Made by a program: the position numbers and the translations under genes
Notes under the pieces: generated by a model
Databases searched by the model: none
What the model was told of the DNA's origin: nothing
The model's input: only the letters and a program-made list of their open reading frames with translations
Assembly (NCBI GenBank): GCA_040902725.1
Contig: JBBDWU010000033.1
Span: 1-23,478 of the forward strand
DNA length: 23,478 nt
Source: JACVRU01 sp040902725
GTDB lineage: Bacteria; Actinomycetota; Thermoleophilia; Gaiellales; Gaiellaceae
Direction: 5' to 3'
In this document: positions 8,478 to 16,193 of the stretch, piece after piece
How the letters are laid out: each line of letters starts with the position of its first letter
Numbering within the stretch: position 1 is the stretch's first letter

Positions 8478-8506
8478 AAGATAGCAGGAGTTCGCGCAAG
8501 TTACAA
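8478..8506 (-). promoter_or_regulatory. sigH promoter
   Basis: On the minus strand, -35 TTGTAA (8506-8501) and -10 TATCTT (8483-8478) are separated by exactly 17 bp. Predicted transcript start is near 8471, about 17 nt before the TTG codon. The AT-rich boxes stand out from the GC-rich surroundings. Confidence 0.7.
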
Positions 8507-8517
8507 GGACCTTGCGC
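8494..8517 (-). promoter_or_regulatory. Perfect 7-bp dyad around the sigH -35 box (candidate operator)
   Basis: GCGCAAG (8494-8500) and CTTGCGC (8511-8517) are perfect inverted repeats separated by 10 bp. The -35 hexamer occupies the first part of the spacer. The half-site spacing of about 1.6 helical turns suits a dimeric regulator; binding would be expected to block polymerase. The regulator is unknown. Confidence 0.5.
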
Positions 8518-8533
8518 TGGACCCAATATGATA

Positions 8534-8547
8534 CGAACGTATGTTCT
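8534..8547. promoter_or_regulatory. LexA-like (SOS) box upstream of sigH
   Basis: CGAACGTATGTTCT fits the Gram-positive LexA/DinR consensus CGAACRNRYGTTYC at 13 of 14 positions; only the last base differs. It overlaps the yacP stop and lies 28 bp upstream of the sigH -35. A second possible -10, TATCAT (8533-8528, minus strand), is adjacent, so LexA could repress an upstream sigH promoter. Binding is not shown. Confidence 0.45.
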
Positions 8548-8980
8548 ATTCGAGCCCGCGCCGCATTCGCTCGAGCTTGGCCCTCGTCTCCTCGTCGACG
8601 CGGTCGCCGAGCGCCGAGCGAGGCGGCTCCTGGTGGCGGACGGGCGCGAGCTCCGAGACAAGCAGCGGCGAGCTGAGCGTCGAGACCTCCTGGCCGGCGG
8701 TGCCGCGCACCGCCAAGTCGGAGGAGACGAGGCACACGCGTTCCCGCTGCCGGTTCTCGGCGGCGAGCCGCTCCAGCAGCGCGTCCGCGTTGGCCGAGTA
8801 GCGCACCTCGAGCGGCCCGTAGCGCGCATCGTCCCCGCTGCCGTCGAAGACGAGGATCCCGCGCGCGCCCTTCAGCGCCACGAAGCTCGCGAGCGTGTCG
8901 CGCAGCTCGCGGACGTCGGAGAAGTCGCCCGCGTGGAAGACGTTGAAGCCGTCGAAGAGATAGAGCGTCGGGTCAGGCAC
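8546..8980 (-). CDS. yacP: YacP/Rae1-like NYN-domain endoribonuclease
   Basis: 144 residues. The start LYLFDGFNVFHAG matches the NYN (PIN-like) first acidic motif, usually DGYN. Later acidic sites appear in LVFDGSGDD and in VSSDLAVRGTAGQE, the latter resembling the T/V-SD segment of YacP. In Bacillus the protein (Rae1) is a ribosome-associated A-site mRNA endonuclease of about 170 residues; this one is shorter at the C-terminus. It starts at ATG 8980, overlapping the rlmB end by 8 bp, and lies between rlmB and sigH as in Firmicutes, which supports the assignment. Confidence 0.85.
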   Translation of the reverse strand: MPDPTLYLFDGFNVFHAGDFSDVRELRDTLASFVALKGARGILVFDGSGDDARYGPLEVRYSANADALLERLAAENRQRERVCLVSSDLAVRGTAGQEVSTLSSPLLVSELAPVRHQEPPRSALGDRVDEETRAKLERMRRGLE

Positions 8981-9679
8981 GCTGCCGCGCCGCCTCGTAG
9001 AGGAGCACCGCCGCGGCGACGCTGACGTTCAGCGACTCGACCCTCCCGGCCAGCGGGATCGAGACGGCGGCGTCGCAGGTCTTCCGGACGAGCGGCCGCA
9101 GGCCCCGGCCCTCCGCGCCGAAGACGAGCGCGAGCCCGCCGGTGAGATCCGCGTTCCACATCGGCGTCGCGTCCTCGCCGGAGGCGGCCGCGTAGACCCA
9201 GAGCTCGGCCCCCTTCACGTCCGCCAGGTAGCGCGCGAGATTCGTGACGACTGCGACGGCGACGTGCTCCACCGCTCCCGCGGACGCGCGGCAGACCGCA
9301 GCCGTGACGTGGGCCGACCCGTGCGCGGGGACGACGACGCCGGTGGCACCGGCCCCGTCGATCGCGCGACAGACGGCACCGAGGTTGTGGGGATCCGAGA
9401 CCTGGTCGAGGCAGACGATCAGCGGCCGCTCGCCCGCGGCGAGCTCGTGCGCGTCGGCATAGCGGTAGGGCTCGCAGAGGGCGACGACGCCCTGGTGGTC
9501 GCGGGTCCCGGCCGCCTCGGTCAGCTCGCGGTCGAGCTTGGCCTGGACGCGCACCGGCGCCTCCTCCCGCAACCACGGCTCCGCCGCGAGCGCCCGGTCG
9601 GTCGCCCGCAGCTCCAGCACCTCGCGCGGCCCCCGGATCAGCTCCCGCACGGGCCGCCGGCCGTAGACGAGATCGGCCG

Positions 9680-9683
<4 letters not shown>
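8973..9683 (-). CDS. rlmB: 23S rRNA 2'-O-methyltransferase, TrmH/RlmB family
   Basis: 236 residues from GTG 9683, which overlaps the cysS stop as GTGA. An ATG at 9731 would add 16 unconserved residues and overlap cysS more, so I prefer the GTG. The N-terminal substrate-binding domain starts VYGRRPVRELI, the usual RlmB opening. The SpoU/TrmH knot motifs are LDQVSDPHNLGAVCRA (motif 1), LVFGAEGRGLRPLV (motif 2) and IPLAGRVESLNVSVAAAV (motif 3). The family methylates the ribose of G2251 in 23S rRNA using SAM. It sits between cysS and yacP as in Bacillus. Confidence 0.93.
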
Positions 9684-10931
<1,248 letters not shown>

Positions 10932-10945
<14 letters not shown>

Positions 10946-11912
10946 GCACCCTCCTCAGCGCCTCCTCGCGGGGCAGCGCGGCCAGCACCGTCCAGAGCTC
11001 GGGGCCGCGCTCGCGGCCGGTGAGCGCGAGCCGCAGGGCGCGCAGGTCGCCGCCGACCGCTTTCAGCTCGCGCAGGACGGCCTTCGGATCGCTGCCGTTG
11101 TCGTAGAGCTCGGCGAAGCGCTCGAACGTCTCGGGCGCGTCGACCTGCGTCGGCTCGGGCTCGAGAACGATGCGGGCGAACTCACGCGCTTCGCGCAGGT
11201 CGCGCGCGCCGCGGAGCGCAGGCGCCAGCTCGCCGGGCGCGCCGGCGGCCGCGACCAGCTCCTCGTCCGACATGGCCCCCAGCGCCTCGACCGACAGCCG
11301 CCGCACCCGGGTCAGGTCGAGGTGCACGTCGTGCTTCGGCAACCCGAGCTCCTCGAGGTAGGCGCGCACGGCGGCGGCGGGGATCCCCTCGTCCCGCAGC
11401 GAGGCGACGGTCGCGCCCTCGGCGCGCTTGGAGAGCTTCTTGCCGTCCGCGCCGAGGATCAGGCCGTGGTGGAGGTACTCGGGCGGCTGCGTCCCGAGCG
11501 CCTCGTGCAGTCGCCGGTGGAGCGGCTCGTTCGACCGGTGGTCGTTGCCCCGGATGACGTGCGTGATCTCGAAGTCGACGTCGTCGACGACGCTCGCGAG
11601 GTGGTAGGTCGCGGTGCCGTCCTCGCGCAGCAGCTGGATCCCGTCGAAACGGTCGCGACCGAGCCGCTCCGCCGCGGCGCGGTACTCCTCCTGCCGCTCG
11701 CTCTGCCGTACCGGGCCCTCGTCCCACGGGACTCCGAGCCACTCGAGGTCGGCGAGGATCGCGTGCTCGCCGCCGAGGACGTTGCGCGCCGGATCGGTGT
11801 CGTCGATCCGCAGCAGCAGCGTGTCGCCGAGGCGCCGGTTGATCACCGCCGTCAGCGCGTTGCCGACGTGGAGCGTGCCCGTCGGGCTGGGAGCGAAGCG
11901 CACCCGCTGCAT
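10932..11912 (-). CDS. gltX: Compact glutamyl-tRNA synthetase
   Basis: 326 residues against the usual 460-490. Clear class Ic marks: FAPSPTGTLHVGNA (HIGH), LLLRIDDTDPARN, VVDDVDFEITHVIRGNDHRSN, and DGKKLSKRAEGA (KMSKS). After SERQEEYRAAAERL the chain jumps straight to LLREDGTATYHLASVVDD, so roughly 70 residues of the acceptor-binding insert, with its Cys-rich zinc site, are missing. The C-terminus still ends like GluRS (LRLALTGRERGPELWTVLAAL), so an anticodon-binding part remains in reduced form. That argues against GluQ-RS, which keeps the insert and lacks the anticodon domain. Position before cysS matches the Bacillus gltX-cysS order. ATG 11912 sits in the loop of a GC hairpin. Confidence 0.88.
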
Positions 11913-11919
11913 GCGGGTG
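11901..11919 (-). promoter_or_regulatory. Hairpin presenting the gltX start codon
   Basis: CACCCGC (11901-11907) and GCGGGTG (11913-11919) form a perfect 7-bp GC stem with a 5-nt loop. On the mRNA strand the loop is AUGCA, so the gltX AUG is the loop and codons 2-4 form one arm. No Shine-Dalgarno sequence is visible upstream. It might limit or shape initiation; this is inference from base pairing alone. Confidence 0.4.
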
Positions 11920-11926
11920 AGCGTAG

Positions 11927-12478
11927 CTAGGCGGCGACCGGGACCGGCTCGGCGGCAGCGGCGAGCTCCCGCACGATCTCCGCGAGCCGCTCGCGCAGCT
12001 CGTCGTCCAGGAGCCTGCCGTGCTCGTCGAACCGCTCGTGCGCCCGGGCGACCGGCAGCTCGACTTCCAGCACGCGTGCGCCGGCGATCCCGAGCGTCCG
12101 GCGCAGCTCGGCCTGGGCCCAGACGGCCCCGTACGAGCCCGTGGTGGCGCCGATCACGGCCACCGGTTTGCCCCAGAGCGCGCCGGCGCCCGCGGGCCGC
12201 GAGGCCCAGTCGACGGCGTTCTTGAGCTGACCGGGGATGGAGCCGTTGTACTCCGGCGTGGCGATCAGCAGTCCGTCGGCGCCCTCGATCACCGCGCGCA
12301 GACGCCGGCCCTCGCGCGACGCCTCCTGGCCGTCATGGTCGGCGTTGTAGGGCGGCAGGAGCTCGAGCCCCTCGTAGAGCTCGAGCTCCACCCCCACCGG
12401 CGCGACCTCCATCGCTTCGCGCAGCAACGCGGTGTTATGCGAGCCGCGCCGCAGGCTGCCGGAGATCGCGAGGATCAC
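11927..12478 (-). CDS. NAD(P)H-dependent FMN reductase / quinone reductase
   Basis: 183 residues of the flavodoxin-like NADPH-dependent FMN reductase family (ChrR/YieF, AzoBI type). It opens with ILAISGSLRRGSHN, the FMN phosphate loop, and carries TPEYNGSIPGQLKNAVDWASRP, the family's isoalloxazine-binding segment, and GATTGSYGAVWAQ. Such enzymes pass two electrons from NAD(P)H to FMN, quinones, azo dyes or metals such as chromate; the substrate cannot be read from sequence. It starts at ATG 12478, 1 bp after the yceI stop, so it is co-transcribed with yceI and likely shares MarR control. gltX follows 14 bp downstream. Confidence 0.9.
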   Translation of the reverse strand: MILAISGSLRRGSHNTALLREAMEVAPVGVELELYEGLELLPPYNADHDGQEASREGRRLRAVIEGADGLLIATPEYNGSIPGQLKNAVDWASRPAGAGALWGKPVAVIGATTGSYGAVWAQAELRRTLGIAGARVLEVELPVARAHERFDEHGRLLDDELRERLAEIVRELAAAAEPVPVAA

Positions 12479-12479
12479 G

Positions 12480-13037
12480 TCAGGCCTCCTTGACTGCCGA
12501 GACGTCGAGGACGACCCGCACCTGGTCGCCGACGAGGAAGCCGCCGGACGGCAGGGGGGCGTTCCACTTGACGCCGAAGTCGTTGCGGTCGATCAGGCCC
12601 GAGAGCTCGAGCCCGACGCGCTCGTTCCCCAACGGGTCGGTGCCGGTGCCGACGACGAACCCAGTCAGGTCGATCTCCTTCGTGACTCCCCTGAGGGTCA
12701 GGTCGCCGGTGAAGCGCACCGAGCCGCCGGGCAGCTGCTCGAACGAGGTCGAGCGGAACGTGGCCTGCGGGAAGCGCTCGACGTCGAAGAAGTCGGGCGA
12801 GAGCAGATGCCCGTCGCGCTGCTCCTCGTCGGTCGTGACGCTCGCGGTGTCGACGACGCCTTCCAGTGCCGGCTCCTCGCCCCCGACGACCTTGCCGGAG
12901 ATGACCTTGAAGCGGCCGCGGACGGTCGCGAAGCCCATGTGCTTGGTCTCGAAGCTGACGGCCGAGTGGGCCGGGTCGAGGCTCCAGGCGCCGTCCGGCA
13001 GCGCCTGCACTGTTCTGGTGGTCTCGAGAACGGTCAT
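12480..13037 (-). CDS. YceI-family lipocalin-like protein
   Basis: 185 residues. YceI features: WSLDPAHSAVSFETKHMGFATVRGRF near the start (usual W-xx-D-x-x-H-S-x-V-x-F-x-v-x-H), a middle DGHLLSPDFFDVERFPQATF, LTLRGVTKEIDL, and IDRNDFGVKWN near the C-terminus. The family forms a beta-barrel that binds isoprenoid or polyprenyl-quinone-like lipids in solved members. There is no signal peptide, so this one is cytoplasmic, unlike E. coli YceI. ATG 13037 is preceded by a strong AGGAGGAG. It is divergent from the MarR gene and followed by the FMN reductase, suggesting a quinone or lipid redox-stress unit (inference). Confidence 0.92.
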   Translation of the reverse strand: MTVLETTRTVQALPDGAWSLDPAHSAVSFETKHMGFATVRGRFKVISGKVVGGEEPALEGVVDTASVTTDEEQRDGHLLSPDFFDVERFPQATFRSTSFEQLPGGSVRFTGDLTLRGVTKEIDLTGFVVGTGTDPLGNERVGLELSGLIDRNDFGVKWNAPLPSGGFLVGDQVRVVLDVSAVKEA

Positions 13038-13065
13038 TGAGCTCCTCCTGTCGTGGTGCTATAGT
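13037..13065 (+). promoter_or_regulatory. Candidate marR promoter
   Basis: TTGAGC (13037-13042), a 17-bp spacer and TATAGT (13060-13065) form a good housekeeping promoter. It starts transcription near 13072, about 25 nt before TTG 13097. The -35 overlaps the yceI start codon. It faces the yceI promoter, so the two polymerases would compete. Confidence 0.55.
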
Positions 13066-13123
13066 TGAGCGCGCAACCTTTATAGCAGAGCAATCATTGA
13101 GTCGTCAAGTATTGAGTGATCAA
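13065..13123. promoter_or_regulatory. Three TTGA...CAA dyads: likely MarR operators
   Basis: Site A TTGAGCGCGCAA (13065-13076), site B TTGAGTCGTCAA (13097-13108) and site C TTGAGTGATCAA (13112-13123). B and C lie in a 15-bp direct repeat (13097-13111, 13112-13126; 13 of 15 equal). A is 32 bp from B, about three helical turns. A covers the predicted transcription starts of both genes, and B covers the yceI -35 and the marR start codon. This fits autorepression by the adjacent MarR protein. Confidence 0.6.
13079..13108 (-). promoter_or_regulatory. yceI promoter
   Basis: On the minus strand, -35 TTGACG (13108-13103), an 18-bp spacer, and -10 TATAAA (13084-13079). Predicted start near 13072, with a leader of about 35 nt carrying AGGAGGAG before ATG 13037. 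This is the best sigma-70-like promoter in the window. Confidence 0.7.
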
Positions 13124-13579
13124 GTATTTACTCGCCCGGCCGTTCAGGCCTTTGTCGGCCTGCTGCGCGGCCATTCCGCGCTTACGCGGCGCCTGAGCGG
13201 TCGGCTTCTGGCCGACCACGGACTGACGCTGAACGACTACGAGGTGCTTCTGCACCTCGCGCGCGCCCCTGACCGGCGGCTCAGGCGCGTCGATCTCGTC
13301 GAGCGGCTGCTCCTGACGCCGTCCGGCATCACGCGGCTGCTCGACGGGCTCGAGCGGTGCGGCTACGTGGCGAAGGCTGCGTGCGACAGCGACGCTCGCG
13401 TGACCTATGCCGTGCTCACCGAGGACGGGCTCACGAAGATCCGCGAGGCCTCGAAGACACACCTCGGCGACATCGACGCCGCGCTGGCGCGGTTCGACGA
13501 CGAGGAGCTCGAGACGCTGTCCTCACTGCTCGGCCGGTTGACCGAGGCCGACGCCAACGAGAGCTGCGAGCCGGACTAG
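13097..13579 (+). CDS. MarR-family transcriptional regulator
   Basis: 160 residues from TTG 13097. The frame is open up to 13037, but a start there would overlap the yceI start and its ribosome binding site; TTG 13112 is the other option. The winged-helix core has LTLNDYEVLLHLARAPDRRLRRVDLVERLLLTPSGITRLLDGLERCGYV, followed by the wing CDSDARVTYAVLTEDGL, all typical of MarR. The outer helices form the dimer domain. MarR proteins usually repress themselves and a divergent gene and let go on binding phenolic, quinone or oxidant ligands. The TTGA...CAA dyads and divergent yceI-FMN reductase genes make that the likely regulon. It ends with a TAG 85 bp before mutY. Confidence 0.92.
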   Translation: MSRQVLSDQVFTRPAVQAFVGLLRGHSALTRRLSGRLLADHGLTLNDYEVLLHLARAPDRRLRRVDLVERLLLTPSGITRLLDGLERCGYVAKAACDSDARVTYAVLTEDGLTKIREASKTHLGDIDAALARFDDEELETLSSLLGRLTEADANESCEPD

Positions 13580-13624
13580 CGCTGCAGCCAGCGCAGGAAC
13601 GCGCGCTCGCTGCCGTTGATCGAG

Positions 13625-13665
13625 TAGAAACGCCGGCGTGGGATTCCTTCTACGCTCGCGAGCGT
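13625..13665 (+). promoter_or_regulatory. mutY upstream region: -10-like boxes and a 14-bp palindrome
   Basis: TAGAAA (13625-13630) is followed after 7 bp by GTG 13638, and TACGCT (13651-13656) is followed after 7 bp by the mutY GTG 13664. ACGCTCGCGAGCGT (13652-13665) is a perfect palindrome overlapping the second box and the start codon. No Shine-Dalgarno is visible, so a leaderless or short-leader transcript is possible. Confidence 0.35.
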
Positions 13666-14371
13666 GGAAGCACGCCTCCTGACCTGGTTCGGCGAGCACG
13701 CGCGCGACCTGCCGTGGCGCCGCACGCCCGACCCCTACGCGATCCTCGTCAGCGAGGTCATGCTCCAGCAGACGCAGGTCGAGCGCGTCGTGCCGCGCTA
13801 CCTCGCCTGGCTCGAGCGTTGGCCGACGACCGCGGCGCTCGCTGCAGCGTCCCCGGCCGACGTCATCCGCGCGTGGCAGGGGCTCGGGTACAACCGCCGC
13901 GCGCTCAATCTCCACCGCGCTGCGCGCGTCGTCGCCGAGCGCGGCTGGCCCGACGATCTGACCGAGCTGCCCGGGGTCGGCCGCTACACCGCCGACGCGA
14001 TCCGCGCGTTCGCGCTCGGCGAGCCTGTGTTGCCCGAGGACACGAACGTGCGTCGAGTTCAGGCGCGCACAGGCCACCGCTTCGGGCCGGAGTGCGGCCA
14101 GGCGCTGATGGATCTCGGCGCCACGGTCTGCCTCGCCCGCGTCCCTCGCTGCAACGTCTGCCCGCTCGCTGACGCGTGCCCCTCGCGCGGCCGCCGCTAC
14201 GAGCCGCTGCGGAAGCAGTCGCCCTTCGAGGGCTCGTTCCGCCAGCGGCGAGCGCTTGCCCTCCGCGCCGTCGCGGCCGGCGAGCAGCCGGCGGACGACG
14301 AGGCGGTCGCTGCGCTCGCGCGCGACGGGCTCGTCGAACTACGCGCCGGCGTCGCCGCGCTGCCGCAGTAG
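13664..14371 (+). CDS. mutY: Short MutY-like A/G-specific adenine DNA glycosylase
   Basis: 235 residues from GTG 13664. The catalytic core is complete: SEVMLQQTQVERV with Glu 31, the helix-hairpin-helix ELPGVGRYTADAI (about 101-113), Asp 126 in EDTNVRRVQAR, and an iron-sulfur cluster C-x6-C-x2-C-x5-C (about 156-173, CLARVPRCNVCPLADAC). MutY removes adenine mispaired with 8-oxoguanine. E. coli MutY is 350 residues with a C-terminal NUDIX-like domain that reads 8-oxoG; here only about 60 residues follow the cluster, so that domain is missing. It may be a MutY with reduced 8-oxoG specificity or a related mismatch glycosylase (MIG-like). It is convergent with ispF and overlaps it by 33 bp. Confidence 0.88.
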   Translation: MEARLLTWFGEHARDLPWRRTPDPYAILVSEVMLQQTQVERVVPRYLAWLERWPTTAALAAASPADVIRAWQGLGYNRRALNLHRAARVVAERGWPDDLTELPGVGRYTADAIRAFALGEPVLPEDTNVRRVQARTGHRFGPECGQALMDLGATVCLARVPRCNVCPLADACPSRGRRYEPLRKQSPFEGSFRQRRALALRAVAAGEQPADDEAVAALARDGLVELRAGVAALPQ

Positions 14372-14827
14372 CGCAACGGCCTGCGCGGCCAGCCCCTCGC
14401 CGCGGCCCGTGAAGCCGAGGCCGTCCGTGGTCGTCGCCCGCACGCTGACCGGTCCTGCCACGACGGCCGAGAGCGCCGCCTCCAGCTCGGCCCGCCGCCC
14501 GCCGATGCGCGGCTCCTCGCCGATTAGCACTACGTCGGCGTTGACGAGCTCCCAGCCGGCGGCGCGCACGTCAGCCCAAGCCCGCGCGAGCAGATCGAGC
14601 GACGACGCGCCCTCCCACCGGGGATCGCCGGAGGGGAAGAGCGTGCCGATGTCGCCGAGGCCGGCTGCGCCCAGCACCGCGTCGATCAGCGCGTGCGCGA
14701 GCACGTCCCCGTCGGAGTGGCCGGCGAGCCCGCGCGGGTGGTCGAAAGCGACTCCGCCGAGCACGAGCGGCACGCCCTCGACGAGCGCGTGCGCGTCGAA
14801 GCCCGAGCCGATGCGGAGCTCAGACAT
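14339..14827 (-). CDS. ispF: 2-C-methyl-D-erythritol 2,4-cyclodiphosphate synthase
   Basis: 162 residues, normal family length. It opens LRIGSGFDAHAL, giving the metal ligands Asp and His, and has LAGHSDGDVLAHALIDAVLGAAGLGDIG, with the third metal His and the conserved SDGD. The TTTDGLGFTGRGEGLAAQAVALL end is the usual C-terminal signature with Thr/Glu at the CDP site. It makes MEcPP in the MEP isoprenoid pathway. It lies 33 bp downstream of ispD, the preceding-step partner. Its 3' end overlaps the convergent mutY by 33 bp, so the two genes share antisense coding DNA. Confidence 0.96.
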   Translation of the reverse strand: MSELRIGSGFDAHALVEGVPLVLGGVAFDHPRGLAGHSDGDVLAHALIDAVLGAAGLGDIGTLFPSGDPRWEGASSLDLLARAWADVRAAGWELVNADVVLIGEEPRIGGRRAELEAALSAVVAGPVSVRATTTDGLGFTGRGEGLAAQAVALLRQRGDAGA

Positions 14828-14870
14828 CGAACGCGCCCGGCAACTCGAAAATCACCGCCTTCACAGCCAT
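14820..14870 (-). other. 16-codon mini-frame bridging ispD and ispF
   Basis: ATG 14870 lies within the last codons of ispD, and the stop TGA (14822-14820) lies just inside the ispF start. The peptide begins MAVKAVIFELPG. It could couple translation of the two genes, or be chance. No ribosome binding site is convincing. Confidence 0.2.
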
Positions 14871-15520
14871 GCCGCCACCTGCTCGAGATCTTCGCGCGTC
14901 GTCACCTTCAGCAGCCGCCGGTCGCCCTCGACCACCTTCACGCGGCCGCCGGCCTGCTCGACGAGCGCGGCGCAGTCGCCCGCCTCGCCGCCCGCGACGG
15001 CGCGCCGCAGCACGTCGGCGAGGAATGCCTGCGGCGTCTGCACCACGAAGAGCCCGTCGCGGTCGAGTGTCTCGACGACCTCCTCGTCGCGCACGCGCTT
15101 GACCGTGTCCGCGACCGCCAGCCCCGGCACGGCGCCGTCCCAGCCCTCGCCGAGCGGCGCGAGCACGCGCCCGAGCACCTCCTCCGGCAGCACCGGCCGC
15201 GCCGCATCGTGGACGACGATCACCGCCGCCTCAGCGGGCACCTCCTCGACGCCGAGGCGCACGGACTCGGCCCGCGTCGCGCCACCCGCCACGACCCCGG
15301 CCACCTTCCCCGCGCCGAGCTCCTCCGCGAGCAGGATCGCCGGCTCCTCCCACCCCGGCGGCGCGACGACGACGACCGCGTCGATCCAGTCGGTCTCCTC
15401 GAGCCGGCGCAGGCTCTCCGCGAGCAGGGGCAACTCGCCCAGACGGACGAACGCCTTCGGATGATCGGAACCGAGCCGCTCCCCGCTACCAGCAGCAGCG
15501 AGGACCGCCCATGCGCTCAT
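14861..15520 (-). CDS. ispD: 2-C-methyl-D-erythritol 4-phosphate cytidylyltransferase
   Basis: 219 residues. The nucleotide loop is VLAAAGSGERLGSDHPKAF, matching A-A-G-x-G-x-R-x-G-xx-x-PK; Ala follows the PK where Gln is usual. Other marks are GGATRAESVRLGV (the conserved R-S-V), VHDAARPVLP, and VADTVKRV, followed by QTPQAFLADVLRRA. The enzyme couples CTP to MEP to form CDP-ME in the MEP pathway. ATG 15520 is 1 bp beyond the carD stop, so carD-ispD-ispF form one transcription unit. CarD next to ispD is a common actinobacterial arrangement. Confidence 0.96.
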   Translation of the reverse strand: MSAWAVLAAAGSGERLGSDHPKAFVRLGELPLLAESLRRLEETDWIDAVVVVAPPGWEEPAILLAEELGAGKVAGVVAGGATRAESVRLGVEEVPAEAAVIVVHDAARPVLPEEVLGRVLAPLGEGWDGAVPGLAVADTVKRVRDEEVVETLDRDGLFVVQTPQAFLADVLRRAVAGGEAGDCAALVEQAGGRVKVVEGDRRLLKVTTREDLEQVAAWL

Positions 15521-15521
15521 C

Positions 15522-16046
15522 TCACGCCGCGGCGGCGGCGGCCTTCGCCTTCTTCTTGCCGTTGCTGCCGGACGTCAGAACGCCCTCGAGCCACTCGACG
15601 GCCTCGTCCTCGTCCATCCCCTTCGCGTACATCAGCTCGCTGGCGAGGATCTTCTTCGCCTTCACGAACATCTGCTTCTCACCGGTCGAGAGGCCCTTCT
15701 CGTGATCACGCAGCGAGAGGTTCCGCACGACCTCGGCGAGCTCGAGGATGTCGCCCGTCTTCATCTTGTCGCGGTTGTGCTTGAAGCGCCGGTTCCAGTT
15801 CTTCGGCATCTGCGTGCCGTTGCCGGTCAGGGACTTGACCACTACGGTGACCATCTTCTCGTCGATTACCTTCCGCAGACCGACCGCGTCAGCGTTCTCG
15901 CAGGGCACCTGCACCGTCATGTCGTTGTGCAGGATCTTGATTGTCAGGTAGTCGCGCTTCTGCCCCAGAACCTCGCGCGATTCCTTCTTGACGACCGTGC
16001 CCGCGCCGTGGTGCGGATAGACCACCTTGTCGCCCACTCGAAACAA
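15522..16046 (-). CDS. carD: CarD-family RNA polymerase-binding regulator
   Basis: 174 residues from TTG 16046, preceded by AGGAGAG at a 6-bp spacing; the frame is open to 16142 but that part has no CarD homology and overlaps the promoter. The polymerase-interacting domain starts FRVGDKVVYPHHGAGTVV, a near-exact CarD opening. The C-terminal helical DNA-binding domain includes NWNRRFKHNRDKMKTGDILELAEVVRNL, including the conserved Trp/Asn-Arg region that wedges the -10 upstream edge. The end is a low-complexity Lys/Ala tail (GKKKAKAAAAAA), longer than in M. tuberculosis CarD (162). It stabilises open complexes at promoters, especially rRNA promoters. Likely essential in this lineage. Confidence 0.96.
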   Translation of the reverse strand: MFRVGDKVVYPHHGAGTVVKKESREVLGQKRDYLTIKILHNDMTVQVPCENADAVGLRKVIDEKMVTVVVKSLTGNGTQMPKNWNRRFKHNRDKMKTGDILELAEVVRNLSLRDHEKGLSTGEKQMFVKAKKILASELMYAKGMDEDEAVEWLEGVLTSGSNGKKKAKAAAAAA

Positions 16047-16076
16047 GCCGCTCTCCTTCGTCTCTGGCGTCAAAAG

Positions 16077-16118
16077 GCCGGCAGCTCTCTCACCGCCGGC
16101 GATCGAGAAACGAGTATA
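16077..16118 (-). promoter_or_regulatory. carD promoter -10 and leader hairpin
   Basis: TATACT on the minus strand (16118-16113) is a clear -10 about 67 bp upstream of TTG 16046; no good -35 stands 16-18 bp before it. The leader has two GCCGGC copies (16077-16082 and 16095-16100) that can pair as a 6-bp stem with a 12-nt loop. The ribosome binding site AGGAGAG lies after the hairpin. Confidence 0.5.
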
Positions 16119-16193
16119 GCGGAAATCGCTGCAAAAGGCCATGTTTCCAGCGGTTTTCGGCGTCCCTGCGGAAAAAGCCCTGCTCGTTGCGGA

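Noticed and set aside
14820..14870. MAVKAVIFELPG mini-frame as a relic of an alcohol dehydrogenase or HAD protein
   Set aside because: Resemblance to such N-termini spans about ten residues only and lies between two tightly spaced genes; chance is the simpler explanation.
16142..16193. Rho-independent terminator between disA and carD
   Set aside because: A run of five T's exists on minus, but no stable stem precedes it.
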